A program made the translations under genes and the position numbers. A stretch of 64,000 nucleotides of DNA, taken from contig NZ_KE159720.1 in assembly GCF_000403455.2 (NCBI RefSeq), positions 90,213 through 154,212 of the forward strand. Direction: 5' to 3'. The stretch is from Dorea sp. 5-2 (GTDB taxonomy: Bacteria; Bacillota; Clostridia; Lachnospirales; Lachnospiraceae). Below are positions 16,748-25,819 of the stretch, one piece after another. Within the stretch, counting starts at the first letter, position 1. Each line of letters opens with the position of its first letter. The notes under the pieces were generated by a model. It was not told the origin of the DNA. It saw only the letters and a program-made list of their open reading frames with translations, and ran no database searches.

Positions 16748-17908
16748 ATGGATAGTTTAAGCGTGAAAGGAAGCGATATCAGCCTGCAGCTTACCGGCAG
16801 CCAGAAGACGGGCGGCAATGCAGGCAGCGGGGCAGATGATTTCCGCGTATTGCTTCAGGGAAAGCAGGAGAACAGCCAGAGCACGAAAGACAGCAAGGAG
16901 ATCGCGAAGGATAACAAGGACGTCGATCCGGGGAAAGACGATGTGTCAAATGATACGGAGAAAGATCAAATATCAGAAGATACGGGGATGACTGATAAGA
17001 CAGAAGAGCCGGACAGCCAGACAGACGGGCTGATGGCGGCATATCAGTTAAGCCAGGGCATGCGTCCTGAGATGATCCAGATCATGCAGGTGACGGAAGA
17101 GGCGGCGCCGGAGGTGATGCCCGTAGACACAGAGTCTCTGACAGGAGCAGGAATTTCTGAGGAGGCGGTTGTGACGCAGGTACAGGCAGAAGGTGTTGCG
17201 GACGTGCAGCCGAAGCAGACGGCAGACACAAAACAGCAGGCAGGCGCGGATACGGCAGAGATCCGGACAGCCGATATACAGCCGGCGGAACATACAGATC
17301 TGTCCGAGACAAAGCAGGAGACATCGGATCTTGCATCTCAGCTTAAGGACAGAGGGAAGATGTCGCAGCCGGAAGAAGAGCTCAAGGTACAGCCGGAGAA
17401 TACGATGGCAGAGGCAGGAGTGCCGGTCATGGCAGAAGCGCCGAGAACCGAGAGGGCGGAAGTACCTGTGTATGAGAACGTGACGACAGTGCATGTGGAA
17501 CAGCCGGAAGAGCTGCCGCAGAAGGTAACGGATCAGTTGCTTTCGAAACTTGCGGAAGGTGCGACGGAGTTCGAGATACATATCGAACCTGCGAACCTTG
17601 GAAAGCTTGCGATCAAAGTACTCTATGAAGGCGGGCAGGCGACGATCTCGATCATTTGCTCCGAGAAGAAAGCATGGGAGGCATTAGGCCAGAATGCAAG
17701 GGAGATTGGTAACATCATCGACCGTAACTTAGGAGAAGAGACGACGATCATCGTGGAGAAGCAGGAGACAGATTATCTGAACCAGACCAAAGATGAGAAC
17801 GAGCAGGCAGGCGAGGAACAACGGAAGCAGAAAGAGAACGGCAAGAATCAGGACAGCGAGGACGCCGGAGATTTCCTGCAGAAGCTGCGGTTAGGGCTTG
17901 CAGGATAG
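16748..17908 (+). CDS. fliK: Flagellar hook-length control protein FliK
   Basis: FliK is a secreted molecular ruler that measures the hook and switches FlhB substrate specificity. The 386-aa protein has a long Gln/Thr/Glu-rich disordered N-terminal part (about residues 20-260) and a folded C-terminal Flg_hook domain with the motif IEPANLGKLAIKV near residue 280 (L-x-P-x-x-L-G-x-v-x-V in the family). The start is the ATG at 16748 behind GAAAGGAGG. An upstream frame extension reaching into fliJ is rejected. Confidence 0.92.
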   Translation: MDSLSVKGSDISLQLTGSQKTGGNAGSGADDFRVLLQGKQENSQSTKDSKEIAKDNKDVDPGKDDVSNDTEKDQISEDTGMTDKTEEPDSQTDGLMAAYQLSQGMRPEMIQIMQVTEEAAPEVMPVDTESLTGAGISEEAVVTQVQAEGVADVQPKQTADTKQQAGADTAEIRTADIQPAEHTDLSETKQETSDLASQLKDRGKMSQPEEELKVQPENTMAEAGVPVMAEAPRTERAEVPVYENVTTVHVEQPEELPQKVTDQLLSKLAEGATEFEIHIEPANLGKLAIKVLYEGGQATISIICSEKKAWEALGQNAREIGNIIDRNLGEETTIIVEKQETDYLNQTKDENEQAGEEQRKQKENGKNQDSEDAGDFLQKLRLGLAG

Positions 17909-17935
17909 TTATAGAAAGGAGAGTGAATACAAGGT

Positions 17936-18490
17936 ATGCCGATCAATACTGATAATCTGACAAGTAAAGCGGCTCAGTTTGCATATGATGCGACGCTTAG
18001 CACACAGACATCGGCGGTTGCGAACAACAGCGAGATGACCATGGACGACTTCTGGCAGTTGCTGGCAGCACAGCTTAAGTACCAGGATATGTCAAATCCC
18101 ATGAGTAACAGCGAGATGATGCAGCAGATGACGCAGATGTCTTCGATGAATACGATGACGAAGTTATCCGATGCGATCTCCAGTATCGCCACGGTGACGA
18201 ACAATCTCTCGCAGGTGACGCTGACTACTTATTCGACAGGGCTTCTCGGCAGAGAGGTGACCATCGCCATCACCAACGACGACGGGGATATCACCAGTAA
18301 GGTCAAAGGCACGGTAACAGGCGTGGATCTTACAGGAGCAACATCCGTATATGTAGACGGGAAGAAATACGAACTGGCTCAGATCATGGCAGTCGGGGAT
18401 GTTCCGGCGAATGCGTTCGATGATCTGGAGAATAAGACGGACAATAAGACTAAGGGGACGACTTCTAGTACGCAGACGAACAAAAAGTAA
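17936..18490 (+). CDS. flgD: Flagellar hook-assembly scaffold protein FlgD
   Basis: FlgD is the temporary cap under which hook subunits polymerise. The 184-aa protein carries the family signature MDDFWQLLAAQLKYQDMSNP (residues about 35-54), followed by NSEMMQQMTQMSSM, and a C-terminal domain of beta strands. The position between fliK and the hook gene is standard. It ends with a Thr/Lys-rich tail. Confidence 0.95.
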   Translation: MPINTDNLTSKAAQFAYDATLSTQTSAVANNSEMTMDDFWQLLAAQLKYQDMSNPMSNSEMMQQMTQMSSMNTMTKLSDAISSIATVTNNLSQVTLTTYSTGLLGREVTIAITNDDGDITSKVKGTVTGVDLTGATSVYVDGKKYELAQIMAVGDVPANAFDDLENKTDNKTKGTTSSTQTNKK

Positions 18491-18560
18491 GGCTGACGTA
18501 TAAGAGTATTATAAGAAGAAATATCAAAAGGGGATCAGAGATAAAGGCGGTGCATATTTG

Positions 18561-18983
18561 ATGAGTAAGACGAATCAGATCACGAATGCCGGAGCTCTTA
18601 AGCTGCAGCATGCATCCGCGGCACAGCTGCAGACACGGGCGGCGACCGTAACAGGCGCGAACACCGGTAAGAATACAAGTACACAGGTGCAGTTTGCAGA
18701 TATTCTGCACAAAGAAGCCGACAAAGCCCAATCTGTCCAGTTCTCCAAGCATGCGGCACAGAGAGTCCGCGAGCGTGGGATCGAGATGACGGACAGTCTC
18801 CTTACGAACCTGAATCAGGCAGTTAAGAAAGCCAAAGAGAAGGGTTCCAGAGACGTGGTGGTCATCGGCGAGAGCGGAGCCTTTATAGTGAACGTTCCTC
18901 ATAACATCGTGGTAACAACGATGTCCGGAGCAGAGATGAAGGAGAATATATTTACGAATATCGACAGCGCTGTCTTAATGTAG
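18561..18983 (+). CDS. Flagellar operon protein, TIGR02530 type
   Basis: A 140-aa protein in the place where Firmicutes carry a conserved unnamed flagellar gene between flgD and flgE. The C-terminal half has the family pattern FSKHAAQRVRERGIEM, then a segment ending VVVIGESGAFIVNVPHN and VVTTM. The N-terminal half is Ala/Gln/Thr-rich and probably flexible. Its molecular role is not established. Co-transcription with the hook genes suggests a part in hook assembly. The start is the ATG at 18561; a TTG one codon earlier is unlikely. Confidence 0.85.
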   Translation: MSKTNQITNAGALKLQHASAAQLQTRAATVTGANTGKNTSTQVQFADILHKEADKAQSVQFSKHAAQRVRERGIEMTDSLLTNLNQAVKKAKEKGSRDVVVIGESGAFIVNVPHNIVVTTMSGAEMKENIFTNIDSAVLM

Positions 18984-19077
18984 ACCGGACCATTCGTGGA
19001 GGTTTCGTATCTGTACGACTTGCAGATACATAAGAGAAGACAGCGGAGAATGGAAAAAGAAAGGATGTAATAAGACT

Positions 19078-20349
19078 ATGGTCAGATCAATGATCGCTGG
19101 AGTCGCAGGACTCAAAGCACATCAGTCAAAACTAGACGTAATCGGTAATAATATAGCGAATGTTAATACATGGGGATTCAAATCATACAGCTACAACTTC
19201 CAGGATGCGATGTACTCGAACTCCATCGGAAGTACGGGCGGAAGCATCATGGCGGGAGCTGCCGGCGGGCACAACGCTTCCCAGGTAGGTTATGGTTCTA
19301 CTTTGTCTTCGATCTCATCTGAGTTCGAGACGGGAGCGCCGTCACCGTCTTCCAATCCGATGGATTGTATGATCGACGGTACGGGATTCTTCCTGGTAGG
19401 TAATATGGTAAACGGTTCCTTTACGAATGTAACGGATTCCGGATTGTATCTGTCAAGAGTAGGTATCTTCCGTGTGGATAATAATGGATATCTGGTAGAT
19501 AACCAGGGTAGTTATGTATATGGATATGCGTTGGAAGAAGGTACGGGTATACCAGAGATACCGGCTTCACCGGCTGTGTATACGATAGACAAGGCGGAGG
19601 TTACTCTTTCGGCTGCAGGAGCCAATCCTTATCAAATAACCATCGGTGGTGAGCCAGTTACTACCAGTGAGAAAGCGAAATTTCAGGATCAGGTACAAGA
19701 CTGGATCGCAGAAGTGACCAAGACAGGTAAAAAGTATGAAGGATATACAATATCACTCGATAATTATAATGAAACAACGAACCCGCCTACAGTTAATATC
19801 AGGATAACGGCTAATGTGTCAGGATTAAATGGTAATCAAAATAGTGCTAATATTACAAATGCTACTTGGGGAGCGAATGTTACTCCAGATCTTACTTCCG
19901 AGCCGGTAGACCGTGTTCCGGGAGTTGCAGCGGTATATGTAGACGAACTTTCAGCAATCCGCATCCCACGTGACCCAACGACAGGTATGCAGTACGATAT
20001 CCAGGGCTGGACGATGAATGAAGACGGAACGATCATGGGTACGGATATCAATAACCGTGCAGTTCCGATCGCACAGTTAGCTCTCGTATCCGTAGAGAAC
20101 CCCAACGGTCTTGAAAAGCAGAGCGGTTACTACTACAGGCCGGGCGCGAACTCCGGTGAGGTTGAGGCGATCAAGCCAAACGGCGGCCCGGTCGGCAAGA
20201 TCAAGAGCGGCTGGCTTGAGATGGCGAACGTAGACCTTGCCAATGAGTTCTCTAACATGATCACAACCCAGAGAGGATTCCAGGCGAATTCCAAGATCAT
20301 CACGGTAACAGACGAGATGCTTCAAGAGCTCGTGAACATGAAGCGTTAA
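19078..20349 (+). CDS. flgE: Flagellar hook protein FlgE
   Basis: FlgE is the subunit of the hook, the flexible joint outside the cell. The 423-aa protein has the rod/hook N-terminus (SMIAGVAGLKAHQ, then VIGNNIANVNTWGFKS) and C-terminus (NVDLANEFSNMITTQRGFQA, then the leucine-rich closing helix). Between about residues 165 and 275 the sequence is richer in A and T and less typical, which fits a surface-exposed D2-type insert that varies between strains. A terminator-like structure follows at 20376-20448. Confidence 0.95.
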   Translation: MVRSMIAGVAGLKAHQSKLDVIGNNIANVNTWGFKSYSYNFQDAMYSNSIGSTGGSIMAGAAGGHNASQVGYGSTLSSISSEFETGAPSPSSNPMDCMIDGTGFFLVGNMVNGSFTNVTDSGLYLSRVGIFRVDNNGYLVDNQGSYVYGYALEEGTGIPEIPASPAVYTIDKAEVTLSAAGANPYQITIGGEPVTTSEKAKFQDQVQDWIAEVTKTGKKYEGYTISLDNYNETTNPPTVNIRITANVSGLNGNQNSANITNATWGANVTPDLTSEPVDRVPGVAAVYVDELSAIRIPRDPTTGMQYDIQGWTMNEDGTIMGTDINNRAVPIAQLALVSVENPNGLEKQSGYYYRPGANSGEVEAIKPNGGPVGKIKSGWLEMANVDLANEFSNMITTQRGFQANSKIITVTDEMLQELVNMKR

Positions 20350-20375
20350 TCATTAGCATTTTCTTAACGATATGC

Positions 20376-20448
20376 ACAGACAATTAAGGGGAGCCCATGC
20401 AGAAAAGAACCTGCAGAGGTTTCCTCCTAGTTGTCTGTATGGTTTTTT
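20376..20448 (+). terminator. Branched terminator-like structure after flgE
   Basis: ACAGACAA (20376-20383) pairs with TTGTCTGT (20431-20438). A small inner hairpin (TGCAG/CTGCA) lies between them, and six T follow at 20443-20448. flbD and motA continue on the same strand, so this is an internal attenuator or partial terminator that would make hook protein more abundant than downstream products. Confidence 0.65.
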
Positions 20449-20524
20449 ACCGCTGCAGCCGAGTAAAGCATAAACCAGACGCCCTGGCGAATGGATGTGT
20501 TTGATATTTGTAAGGAATTATGAT

Positions 20525-20722
20525 ATGATAATGCTGACGAAGTTAAATGATACGAAGATTGTGCTGAACAGTGCTCATATAGAATCCGTTGAGCTGATCC
20601 CGGAGTCGAAGATCCTTATGACGAACGGGAAGTTTTATATAGTGAAAGAAAGCGTTGAAGAGATAATAGAGAAAACAATTGAGTACAATGGCAGAATACA
20701 TTGTTACCGTGCAGATAGATAA
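20525..20722 (+). CDS. flbD: Flagellar protein FlbD
   Basis: A 65-aa protein of the FlbD family, a small conserved flagellar-cluster protein of Gram-positives and spirochaetes with no settled function. It shows MIMLTKLNDTKIVLN and the family's core, followed by SKILMTNGKFYIVKES. The ATG at 20525 has AAGGAA seven bases upstream. Other in-frame ATG codons (further upstream, and at 20531) have worse spacing. It lies between flgE and motA, its usual place. Confidence 0.88.
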   Translation: MIMLTKLNDTKIVLNSAHIESVELIPESKILMTNGKFYIVKESVEEIIEKTIEYNGRIHCYRADR

Positions 20723-20747
20723 GGTAATAGGTAAGGAGTGAGAAAAA

Positions 20748-21569
20748 GTGGATATAACTAGTATTTTAGGTGTGATCATCGGTGCGGTGCTGATCGTATT
20801 CGTCGGCATTGGCACGGATAAACTTGGTAATTTCTATGATGTCGACAGTCTTGCGATCGTTCTGGGCGGAACAATTGCGGCGGTAATTGCAAGTTATCCG
20901 TTCAAGAGGTTGTCAACTCTGCTTAAGCATACGAAGATCCTGTTTCAGGGGAAGAAGTACAATATCGGCGAATTGATCGACACATTGGTGGAGATGGCGC
21001 AGCTTGCGAGACAGAACGGACTTCTGGCGCTGGAAGAGAAGGCGAACGAGATCGACGATCTGTTCTTTAAGCAGGGAATTATGCTGATCGTGGACGCGAC
21101 GGAGCCGGAAGAGGTGAGGAATCTTCTGGAGAGCGACGTGGACGCCATGCTGACCAGGCATGAAGACTGTATCGGGATCTATTCGATGTTGGAGGCAAAA
21201 GCCCCTGCGTTTGGTATGATCGGTACACTGGTCGGTCTGGTAAACATGCTGAAGGGAATGAACCTGGAAGGAGAAGGCGGTGCGGGAGACATCGGTCCTG
21301 CGATGGCGGTGGCGCTGATCACCACATTCTACGGCTGTGTATTCGCCCATCTGATCTTCTCTCCGATCGGAAATAAGCTGAAGGTAAGGAACGACGAAGA
21401 GTTATTATATAAGTCTATTATGATAGAAGGGATCCTGGCGATCCAGGCGGGAGATAATCCGAAGTTCTTAAGAGAGAAGCTGGTTACATTCGTATCTCAG
21501 AAGGAACGCCAGAAGCTGTTGGATCCGGACGCAGTTTCAAAAGGCAAGAAGGGGAAAGACGAAGAGTAA
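20748..21569 (+). CDS. motA: Flagellar motor stator protein MotA
   Basis: MotA is the ring subunit of the ion-driven stator that pushes on FliG. The 273-aa protein starts with GTG (AAGGAG upstream) and has four membrane helices: two near residues 1-50 and two around 148-220, with a large cytoplasmic loop between. The segment PAFGMIGTLVGLVNML marks the third helix, with the conserved Pro and Gly-Thr of the MotA/ExbB family. It is followed by motB after 12 bp. Confidence 0.95.
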   Translation: MDITSILGVIIGAVLIVFVGIGTDKLGNFYDVDSLAIVLGGTIAAVIASYPFKRLSTLLKHTKILFQGKKYNIGELIDTLVEMAQLARQNGLLALEEKANEIDDLFFKQGIMLIVDATEPEEVRNLLESDVDAMLTRHEDCIGIYSMLEAKAPAFGMIGTLVGLVNMLKGMNLEGEGGAGDIGPAMAVALITTFYGCVFAHLIFSPIGNKLKVRNDEELLYKSIMIEGILAIQAGDNPKFLREKLVTFVSQKERQKLLDPDAVSKGKKGKDEE

Positions 21570-21581
21570 CAGGAGGAGATC

Positions 21582-22328
21582 ATGAAAAAAAGAAAGAGTG
21601 GCGGCGGTGGCGGCGGCGCGAACTGGATGGATACATATGGTGACCTGGTAACCCTGCTGCTGTGTTTTTTCGTTTTATTATATTCCATCTCTACTTTGGA
21701 CCAGGCAAAATGGATCCAGGTTGTTAAGAGCTTTAACCCGGATGCAAAAGATGTATCCCAGATCGCGGAAGACCCGAATATAGACGCGAACGACGAGGTT
21801 CCGGGCGGCGTGGATGCAGATGCTTTTGACGATCTGTTCGAGAGCCTTAAGCAGGCGGTCGAAGAGGCGAACCTGACCAGTGAGGTAGAATTATTCAAAG
21901 GGAACGGCTATACTTTTATTACGTTCCGGGATAATGTGTTCTTCGACGGGGACAGTTCCGTGATCAAGGAAGAGGGGTCGGATATACTGGCGCAGTTTGC
22001 TTCTATCTTGTCGGAAGTGAGTGAGTCTGTAAAAGAGATCCAGGTATTGGGACATACGACACAGGCAGATCCGAATGTGCCGAATAATCCGGAGAATGAC
22101 AGGGTTCTGTCAGCGGAGAGAGCGGCAAGGGTGGCGGCTTTCATCCAACAGCGGACGCAGGTTTCACCGGATAAGATCGTACCTCTTGGATATGGGCAGT
22201 GGAGGCCGATCGCACCGTTTGATACGGCGGAGAATCGGGCGAAGAACCGGCGTGTTGAGCTTCTGATCACGAAGTCCGATGCAGTTGAGCATACTCTGGA
22301 AGAGTATTATCAGGAGATGAACAGGTAA
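21582..22328 (+). CDS. motB: Flagellar motor stator protein MotB
   Basis: MotB is the peptidoglycan-anchored stator subunit that carries the ion-binding aspartate. The 248-aa protein has a Lys/Gly-rich N-terminus, then ANWMDTYGDLVTLLLCFFVL with the functional Asp in the membrane helix, and a C-terminal OmpA-like domain with VLGHTTQADP and NRRVELLI. The wording of the helix does not by itself decide between H+ and Na+ as the driving ion. It is directly downstream of motA. Confidence 0.95.
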   Translation: MKKRKSGGGGGGANWMDTYGDLVTLLLCFFVLLYSISTLDQAKWIQVVKSFNPDAKDVSQIAEDPNIDANDEVPGGVDADAFDDLFESLKQAVEEANLTSEVELFKGNGYTFITFRDNVFFDGDSSVIKEEGSDILAQFASILSEVSESVKEIQVLGHTTQADPNVPNNPENDRVLSAERAARVAAFIQQRTQVSPDKIVPLGYGQWRPIAPFDTAENRAKNRRVELLITKSDAVEHTLEEYYQEMNR

Positions 22329-22355
22329 TTATAGTAACAAAGGTGGGAGTTTAGG

Positions 22356-23390
22356 ATGGCAGATGTATTATCGCAAAGTCAGATAGACGCATTGTTGAAT
22401 TCGATGCAGAATTCTGGTGCGGACGAAGTGGCAGAAAAACCGAAAAAGCCCGAAAAGGAATATAAGAAGTATGATTTCTTCAGTCCGAAGAAGTATACGA
22501 AGGATAAGCTGAAGATGCTCAGCAGTATCTACGACAACTATTCCAGAATCTTTACTTCACAGATCAACGGATTATTCCGTGTGGCAAGCGAGGTGGAGGT
22601 AGTGGGAGTAGAAGAACAGCGGTTTTATGAGTTTGGGAATGCATTGAATGACTCAGACGTACTGACTGTCGCAGAAGTAGAGCTCCCGGACCGCTCCAGC
22701 AACCCCCCTATGCTCATTCATATCAGCCCGATGCTGATGGCGTCTATGATAGACCGTATTCTTGGGGGAACAGGGACGGATCTTACGATAGATATGTCGT
22801 ATACTTATACGGATATCGAGCTCGCGTTGTATGAGAAGATCATCAAGTATCCGGTTGCGATCATGAATGACGTGTGGGCGGGTTATATCAATGTAAACGC
22901 TAAGTTTGATTACATTGAAGAGAATCCAAGCATGTTCCAGGGGATCAGTGTGGATGAGACGGTTGTTATCGTTATGCTGCACATCTCGATGAATGAGATC
23001 GAAGGAACTATGAATATCTGTATCCCGGGGACGCTTCTGAGCAATATATTTGAGATTATTGATAAGACGAAGCATCTGGCGAAGAAGAATGATTCAATTC
23101 TTCACAGGAACAGCAAAGAAGATATCCTGGAGAGCATCAGGGAATCCAAGATGGATATTATGGCGCAGCTTGGCGTGGCAAGGCTGAGCCTGGATGATGT
23201 CTATAACCTTCATGTGGGAGACGTGATCGATCTGAATAAGCCTCAGGATTCACTGGTTTCCTTGTTTATCGAGGGACAGCCGTGGTTCAGCGGGCAGCTT
23301 GGCGTACATAATAAGAATGTAGCGGTCAAGATCGAGGATCGTATTCTGGAGTCCGGCAATGACGCGGACGCAGAAGAACTGGCGGTATAA
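22356..23390 (+). CDS. fliM: Flagellar motor switch protein FliM
   Basis: FliM is the C-ring protein that receives CheY-P. The 344-aa length is normal. The N-terminal peptide LSQSQIDALLNSM is the CheY-P docking motif. The middle CheC-like domain lies between about residues 50 and 240, and the SpoA/FliN-like domain is at the C-terminus. fliL, which often comes before fliM, is absent here: motB is followed directly by fliM. Confidence 0.96.
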   Translation: MADVLSQSQIDALLNSMQNSGADEVAEKPKKPEKEYKKYDFFSPKKYTKDKLKMLSSIYDNYSRIFTSQINGLFRVASEVEVVGVEEQRFYEFGNALNDSDVLTVAEVELPDRSSNPPMLIHISPMLMASMIDRILGGTGTDLTIDMSYTYTDIELALYEKIIKYPVAIMNDVWAGYINVNAKFDYIEENPSMFQGISVDETVVIVMLHISMNEIEGTMNICIPGTLLSNIFEIIDKTKHLAKKNDSILHRNSKEDILESIRESKMDIMAQLGVARLSLDDVYNLHVGDVIDLNKPQDSLVSLFIEGQPWFSGQLGVHNKNVAVKIEDRILESGNDADAEELAV

Positions 23391-23475
23391 CTACCAGATA
23401 AATCCAAGGAGTTATCTGCGTAAATAAATTATAATGATAATAACAACAATAATAACAAAAGTGAGGTAGAAGAAA

Positions 23476-23835
23476 ATGGCAAAGATTATGTTAGTGGATG
23501 ACGCAGCATTTATGAGAATGATGTTAAAGAATACACTGTCACAGGCAGGGTATACAGATCTGATCGAGGCAGAGGACGGCGTGAAAGCAGTAGAGGCATA
23601 TACGGCAGAGAAGCCGGATCTTGTGTTCATGGATATTACGATGCCGAATAAAGACGGACTGGAGACGTTAAAGGAGATCAAGGCGATGGATCCGGGAGCA
23701 ACGATCGTTATGTGTTCCGCTATGGGACAGGAGACGATGGTAATGGATTCCATCAAATCCGGAGCAAAGGACTTCATCGTTAAGCCATTTAAGCCGGAGC
23801 GTGTTCTGTCAACCGTGAAGAAGATCCTTGGATAG
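23476..23835 (+). CDS. cheY: Chemotaxis response regulator CheY
   Basis: A single-domain receiver that, when phosphorylated by CheA, binds FliM/FliY and changes motor rotation. The 119-aa protein has VDDAAFMR at the N-terminus (acidic pair), the phosphoacceptor Asp53 in FMDITMP, the Ser in MCSAMG, and the conserved Lys in IVKPF. Its place between fliM and flgC, inside the motor gene series, supports a motility role. The 85-bp gap before it is AT-rich. Confidence 0.94.
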   Translation: MAKIMLVDDAAFMRMMLKNTLSQAGYTDLIEAEDGVKAVEAYTAEKPDLVFMDITMPNKDGLETLKEIKAMDPGATIVMCSAMGQETMVMDSIKSGAKDFIVKPFKPERVLSTVKKILG

Positions 23836-23850
23836 AGTGAGGAGGTCAAT

Positions 23851-24291
23851 ATGTCTTTTTTGAGTTCATTTGATATCAGCGCGTCAGGGATGACCGCAGA
23901 GCGGCAGAGACTTGATATTGCGTCTGAGAATATTGCGAACAGTGAGACGACCAGGACTGCAAGCGGCGGAACATACCGCAGAAAGATGGTTGTTCTGGAA
24001 GAAGTGCCTTCCACGTCGTTCCGTACCAAGTTCAACCGTCTCCTGAACCGTACCGCGTCAAAAGGCGGTGTGAAGGTAACCGAGATCGTAGAAGATCAAA
24101 GAGACCTGAACCCTGTATATAATCCGGATCACCCGGATGCGAACGAAGAGGGATATGTCATGATGCCGAATGTAGACCTTGTAAAGGAGACCGTAGACGG
24201 GATGGCTGCTACAAGAGCTTATGAGGCGAACATTACAGCGTTCAATGCGATGAAACTGATGGCACAGAGAGCATTGGATATTGGCAAATAG
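23851..24291 (+). CDS. flgC: Flagellar basal-body rod protein FlgC
   Basis: A proximal rod subunit. The 146-aa protein starts SSFDISASGMTAERQRLD and continues to IASENIANSETTRTA (the rod motif), and ends in the FlgC pattern VDLVKETVDGMAATRAYEAN, then NAMKLMAQRALDI. It is not beside flgB and fliE, as in most bacteria, but sits between cheY and fliY. The family match is clear, so this is a relocation, not a second flgB. Confidence 0.93.
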   Translation: MSFLSSFDISASGMTAERQRLDIASENIANSETTRTASGGTYRRKMVVLEEVPSTSFRTKFNRLLNRTASKGGVKVTEIVEDQRDLNPVYNPDHPDANEEGYVMMPNVDLVKETVDGMAATRAYEANITAFNAMKLMAQRALDIGK

Positions 24292-24329
24292 AAAAAGGGT
24301 GATTTTCCCGGAAGGAGAGAAGGGTTAGT

Positions 24330-25799
24330 ATGTATTCAGATTGCTTTAGTAAGCTTGAGATAGACGCGATAGGCGAGATTCTTAATATTAGCCTTGGAGC
24401 GTCTGCGACGGCAGTTTCCACGATGCTGAATTCCAGGGTGGATATTACGACACCGGTTGTCAATGTCGTGAGAAAAGAAGAATTTGAGATGGACAGAGTA
24501 GAACCGGCAGTCTGCGTCGAGATTACTTATGTAGAGGGACTAGAAGGCGAGAATGTCATGCTTCTGAAGCGGCATGATATTAAAGTGATTGTCGAGCTGG
24601 TCATGGGGATGGAGATTCCTGATGAAGATTTCGAATTGGATGAGATCAACATCAGTGCGGTCTGCGAGGTTATGAACCAGATGATGGGGGCATCTGCCAC
24701 AGCGTTGTCCGAATTCCTGGGAAGAATGGTGAACATCTCTACGCCGGTTTCTTTTGAGGTAGAGAATGAGCAGCAGTTTATAGAGAAGTATTTTGTCGAT
24801 GAAGAGCCGAAGGTAGTTGTCGGGTTTACGTTGAAGATCGCGGATAAGCTTGAGAGTGAATTTTTCAATGTAATGCCGATCGCACTTGCCAAAGGGCTGG
24901 TGGAAGGGTTCCTTCCTCCGGAGGCTATTGTTGAGTATAAACCAGGTGAAGCAGCCAAGGCGGCTCCTGCACCGGCGGCTCCGGAGCCGGCGGCATCGTC
25001 GGGCGGAGGCGGAACGATGTCTCAGGAAGAGATCGAGAAGATGCTTGCGGGTATGGGCGGAGAAGATGCGGCAGCGCCTGCGGCGCCGGCAGCGCCAGAA
25101 CCGGCGGCGCCTTCAGGCGGAGGCGGAACGATGTCTCAGGAAGAGATCGAGAAGATGCTTGCGGGTATGGGCGGAGGAGACGCGGCAGCGCCGGCACCAG
25201 AACCGACAGCGCCTGCGGCAGCAGCTCCGGCAGCGCCTCAGACGGCAGCGTCTCAGACAGCAGCGGCAGCGCCGGCAGTTCCGGCAGCCCAGGGAGCGGC
25301 ACAGCCGGCGGCGGTACCGATGGTACAGGGTATGCAGCCTGCAGTCAATCCGGAAGTGTCCATGATGCAGATGCAGATGATGCAGCAGATGATGCAGCAG
25401 ATGCAGCAGATGCAGCAGATGCAGCAGCAGATGCAGGAACAAAAGAAAGCGCCTGCAGAGCCTAAGATGATACACGTCCAGGCGCCTGCGCAGACCTCGC
25501 TTAAGGCAGATAACGGAATCGTGCTGGAAGGCGAGCAGGAAGAGAACATGGAACTGATCATGGGAGTTCCGCTTGAGATATCCGTAGAGATCGGAAGGAC
25601 GAGGAAGCTTGTAAAAGATATCCTTGACTTTACAAAAGGATCACTGGTAGTTCTGGACAAACTTGCGGGAGAGCAGGTAGACTTGTTCGTTAACGGCCAG
25701 TGTATTGCCAAGGGCGACGTTGTAGTCGTAGAAGATAACTTCGGAATCCGGATCACAGAGATTATGAAAGTGAATCTGGTCGCGCTAGGACAGCATTAA
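24330..25799 (+). CDS. fliY: Flagellar motor switch phosphatase FliY/FliN
   Basis: FliY combines a CheC-like CheY-P phosphatase domain with the FliN C-ring domain. The 489-aa protein has a CheC-like region (about residues 5-200, with EIGEILNISLG-type and E-x-x-N segments: IGEILNISLGASA and CEVMNQMMGASATAL), a long Ala/Pro/Gly linker with a Met/Gln-rich stretch (200-385), and the SpoA domain at the end. In the linker a 20-residue block beginning GGGGTMSQEEIEKML is present twice (near residues 225 and 263). Its core resembles the N-terminal CheY-P docking peptide of FliM. The linker is longer than usual. Confidence 0.93.
   Translation: MYSDCFSKLEIDAIGEILNISLGASATAVSTMLNSRVDITTPVVNVVRKEEFEMDRVEPAVCVEITYVEGLEGENVMLLKRHDIKVIVELVMGMEIPDEDFELDEINISAVCEVMNQMMGASATALSEFLGRMVNISTPVSFEVENEQQFIEKYFVDEEPKVVVGFTLKIADKLESEFFNVMPIALAKGLVEGFLPPEAIVEYKPGEAAKAAPAPAAPEPAASSGGGGTMSQEEIEKMLAGMGGEDAAAPAAPAAPEPAAPSGGGGTMSQEEIEKMLAGMGGGDAAAPAPEPTAPAAAAPAAPQTAASQTAAAAPAVPAAQGAAQPAAVPMVQGMQPAVNPEVSMMQMQMMQQMMQQMQQMQQMQQQMQEQKKAPAEPKMIHVQAPAQTSLKADNGIVLEGEQEENMELIMGVPLEISVEIGRTRKLVKDILDFTKGSLVVLDKLAGEQVDLFVNGQCIAKGDVVVVEDNFGIRITEIMKVNLVALGQH
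25002..25175 (+). repeat. Two copies of a 60-nt perfect repeat inside fliY
   Basis: Bases 25002-25061 recur at 25116-25175 with a 114-nt (38-codon) period. Each copy encodes GGGGTMSQEEIEKMLAGMGG. The sequence between the copies is Ala/Pro coding. Perfect identity at the DNA level points to a recent duplication, or to slippage-prone DNA that could gain or lose units. Confidence 0.9.
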
Positions 25800-25819
25800 G
25801 TGTTGAAGGAAGGAATTGT

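Noticed and set aside
24886..25475. Arg- or Leu-rich frames overlapping fliY
   Set aside because: They are out-of-frame readings of the Ala/Pro-coding repeat DNA.
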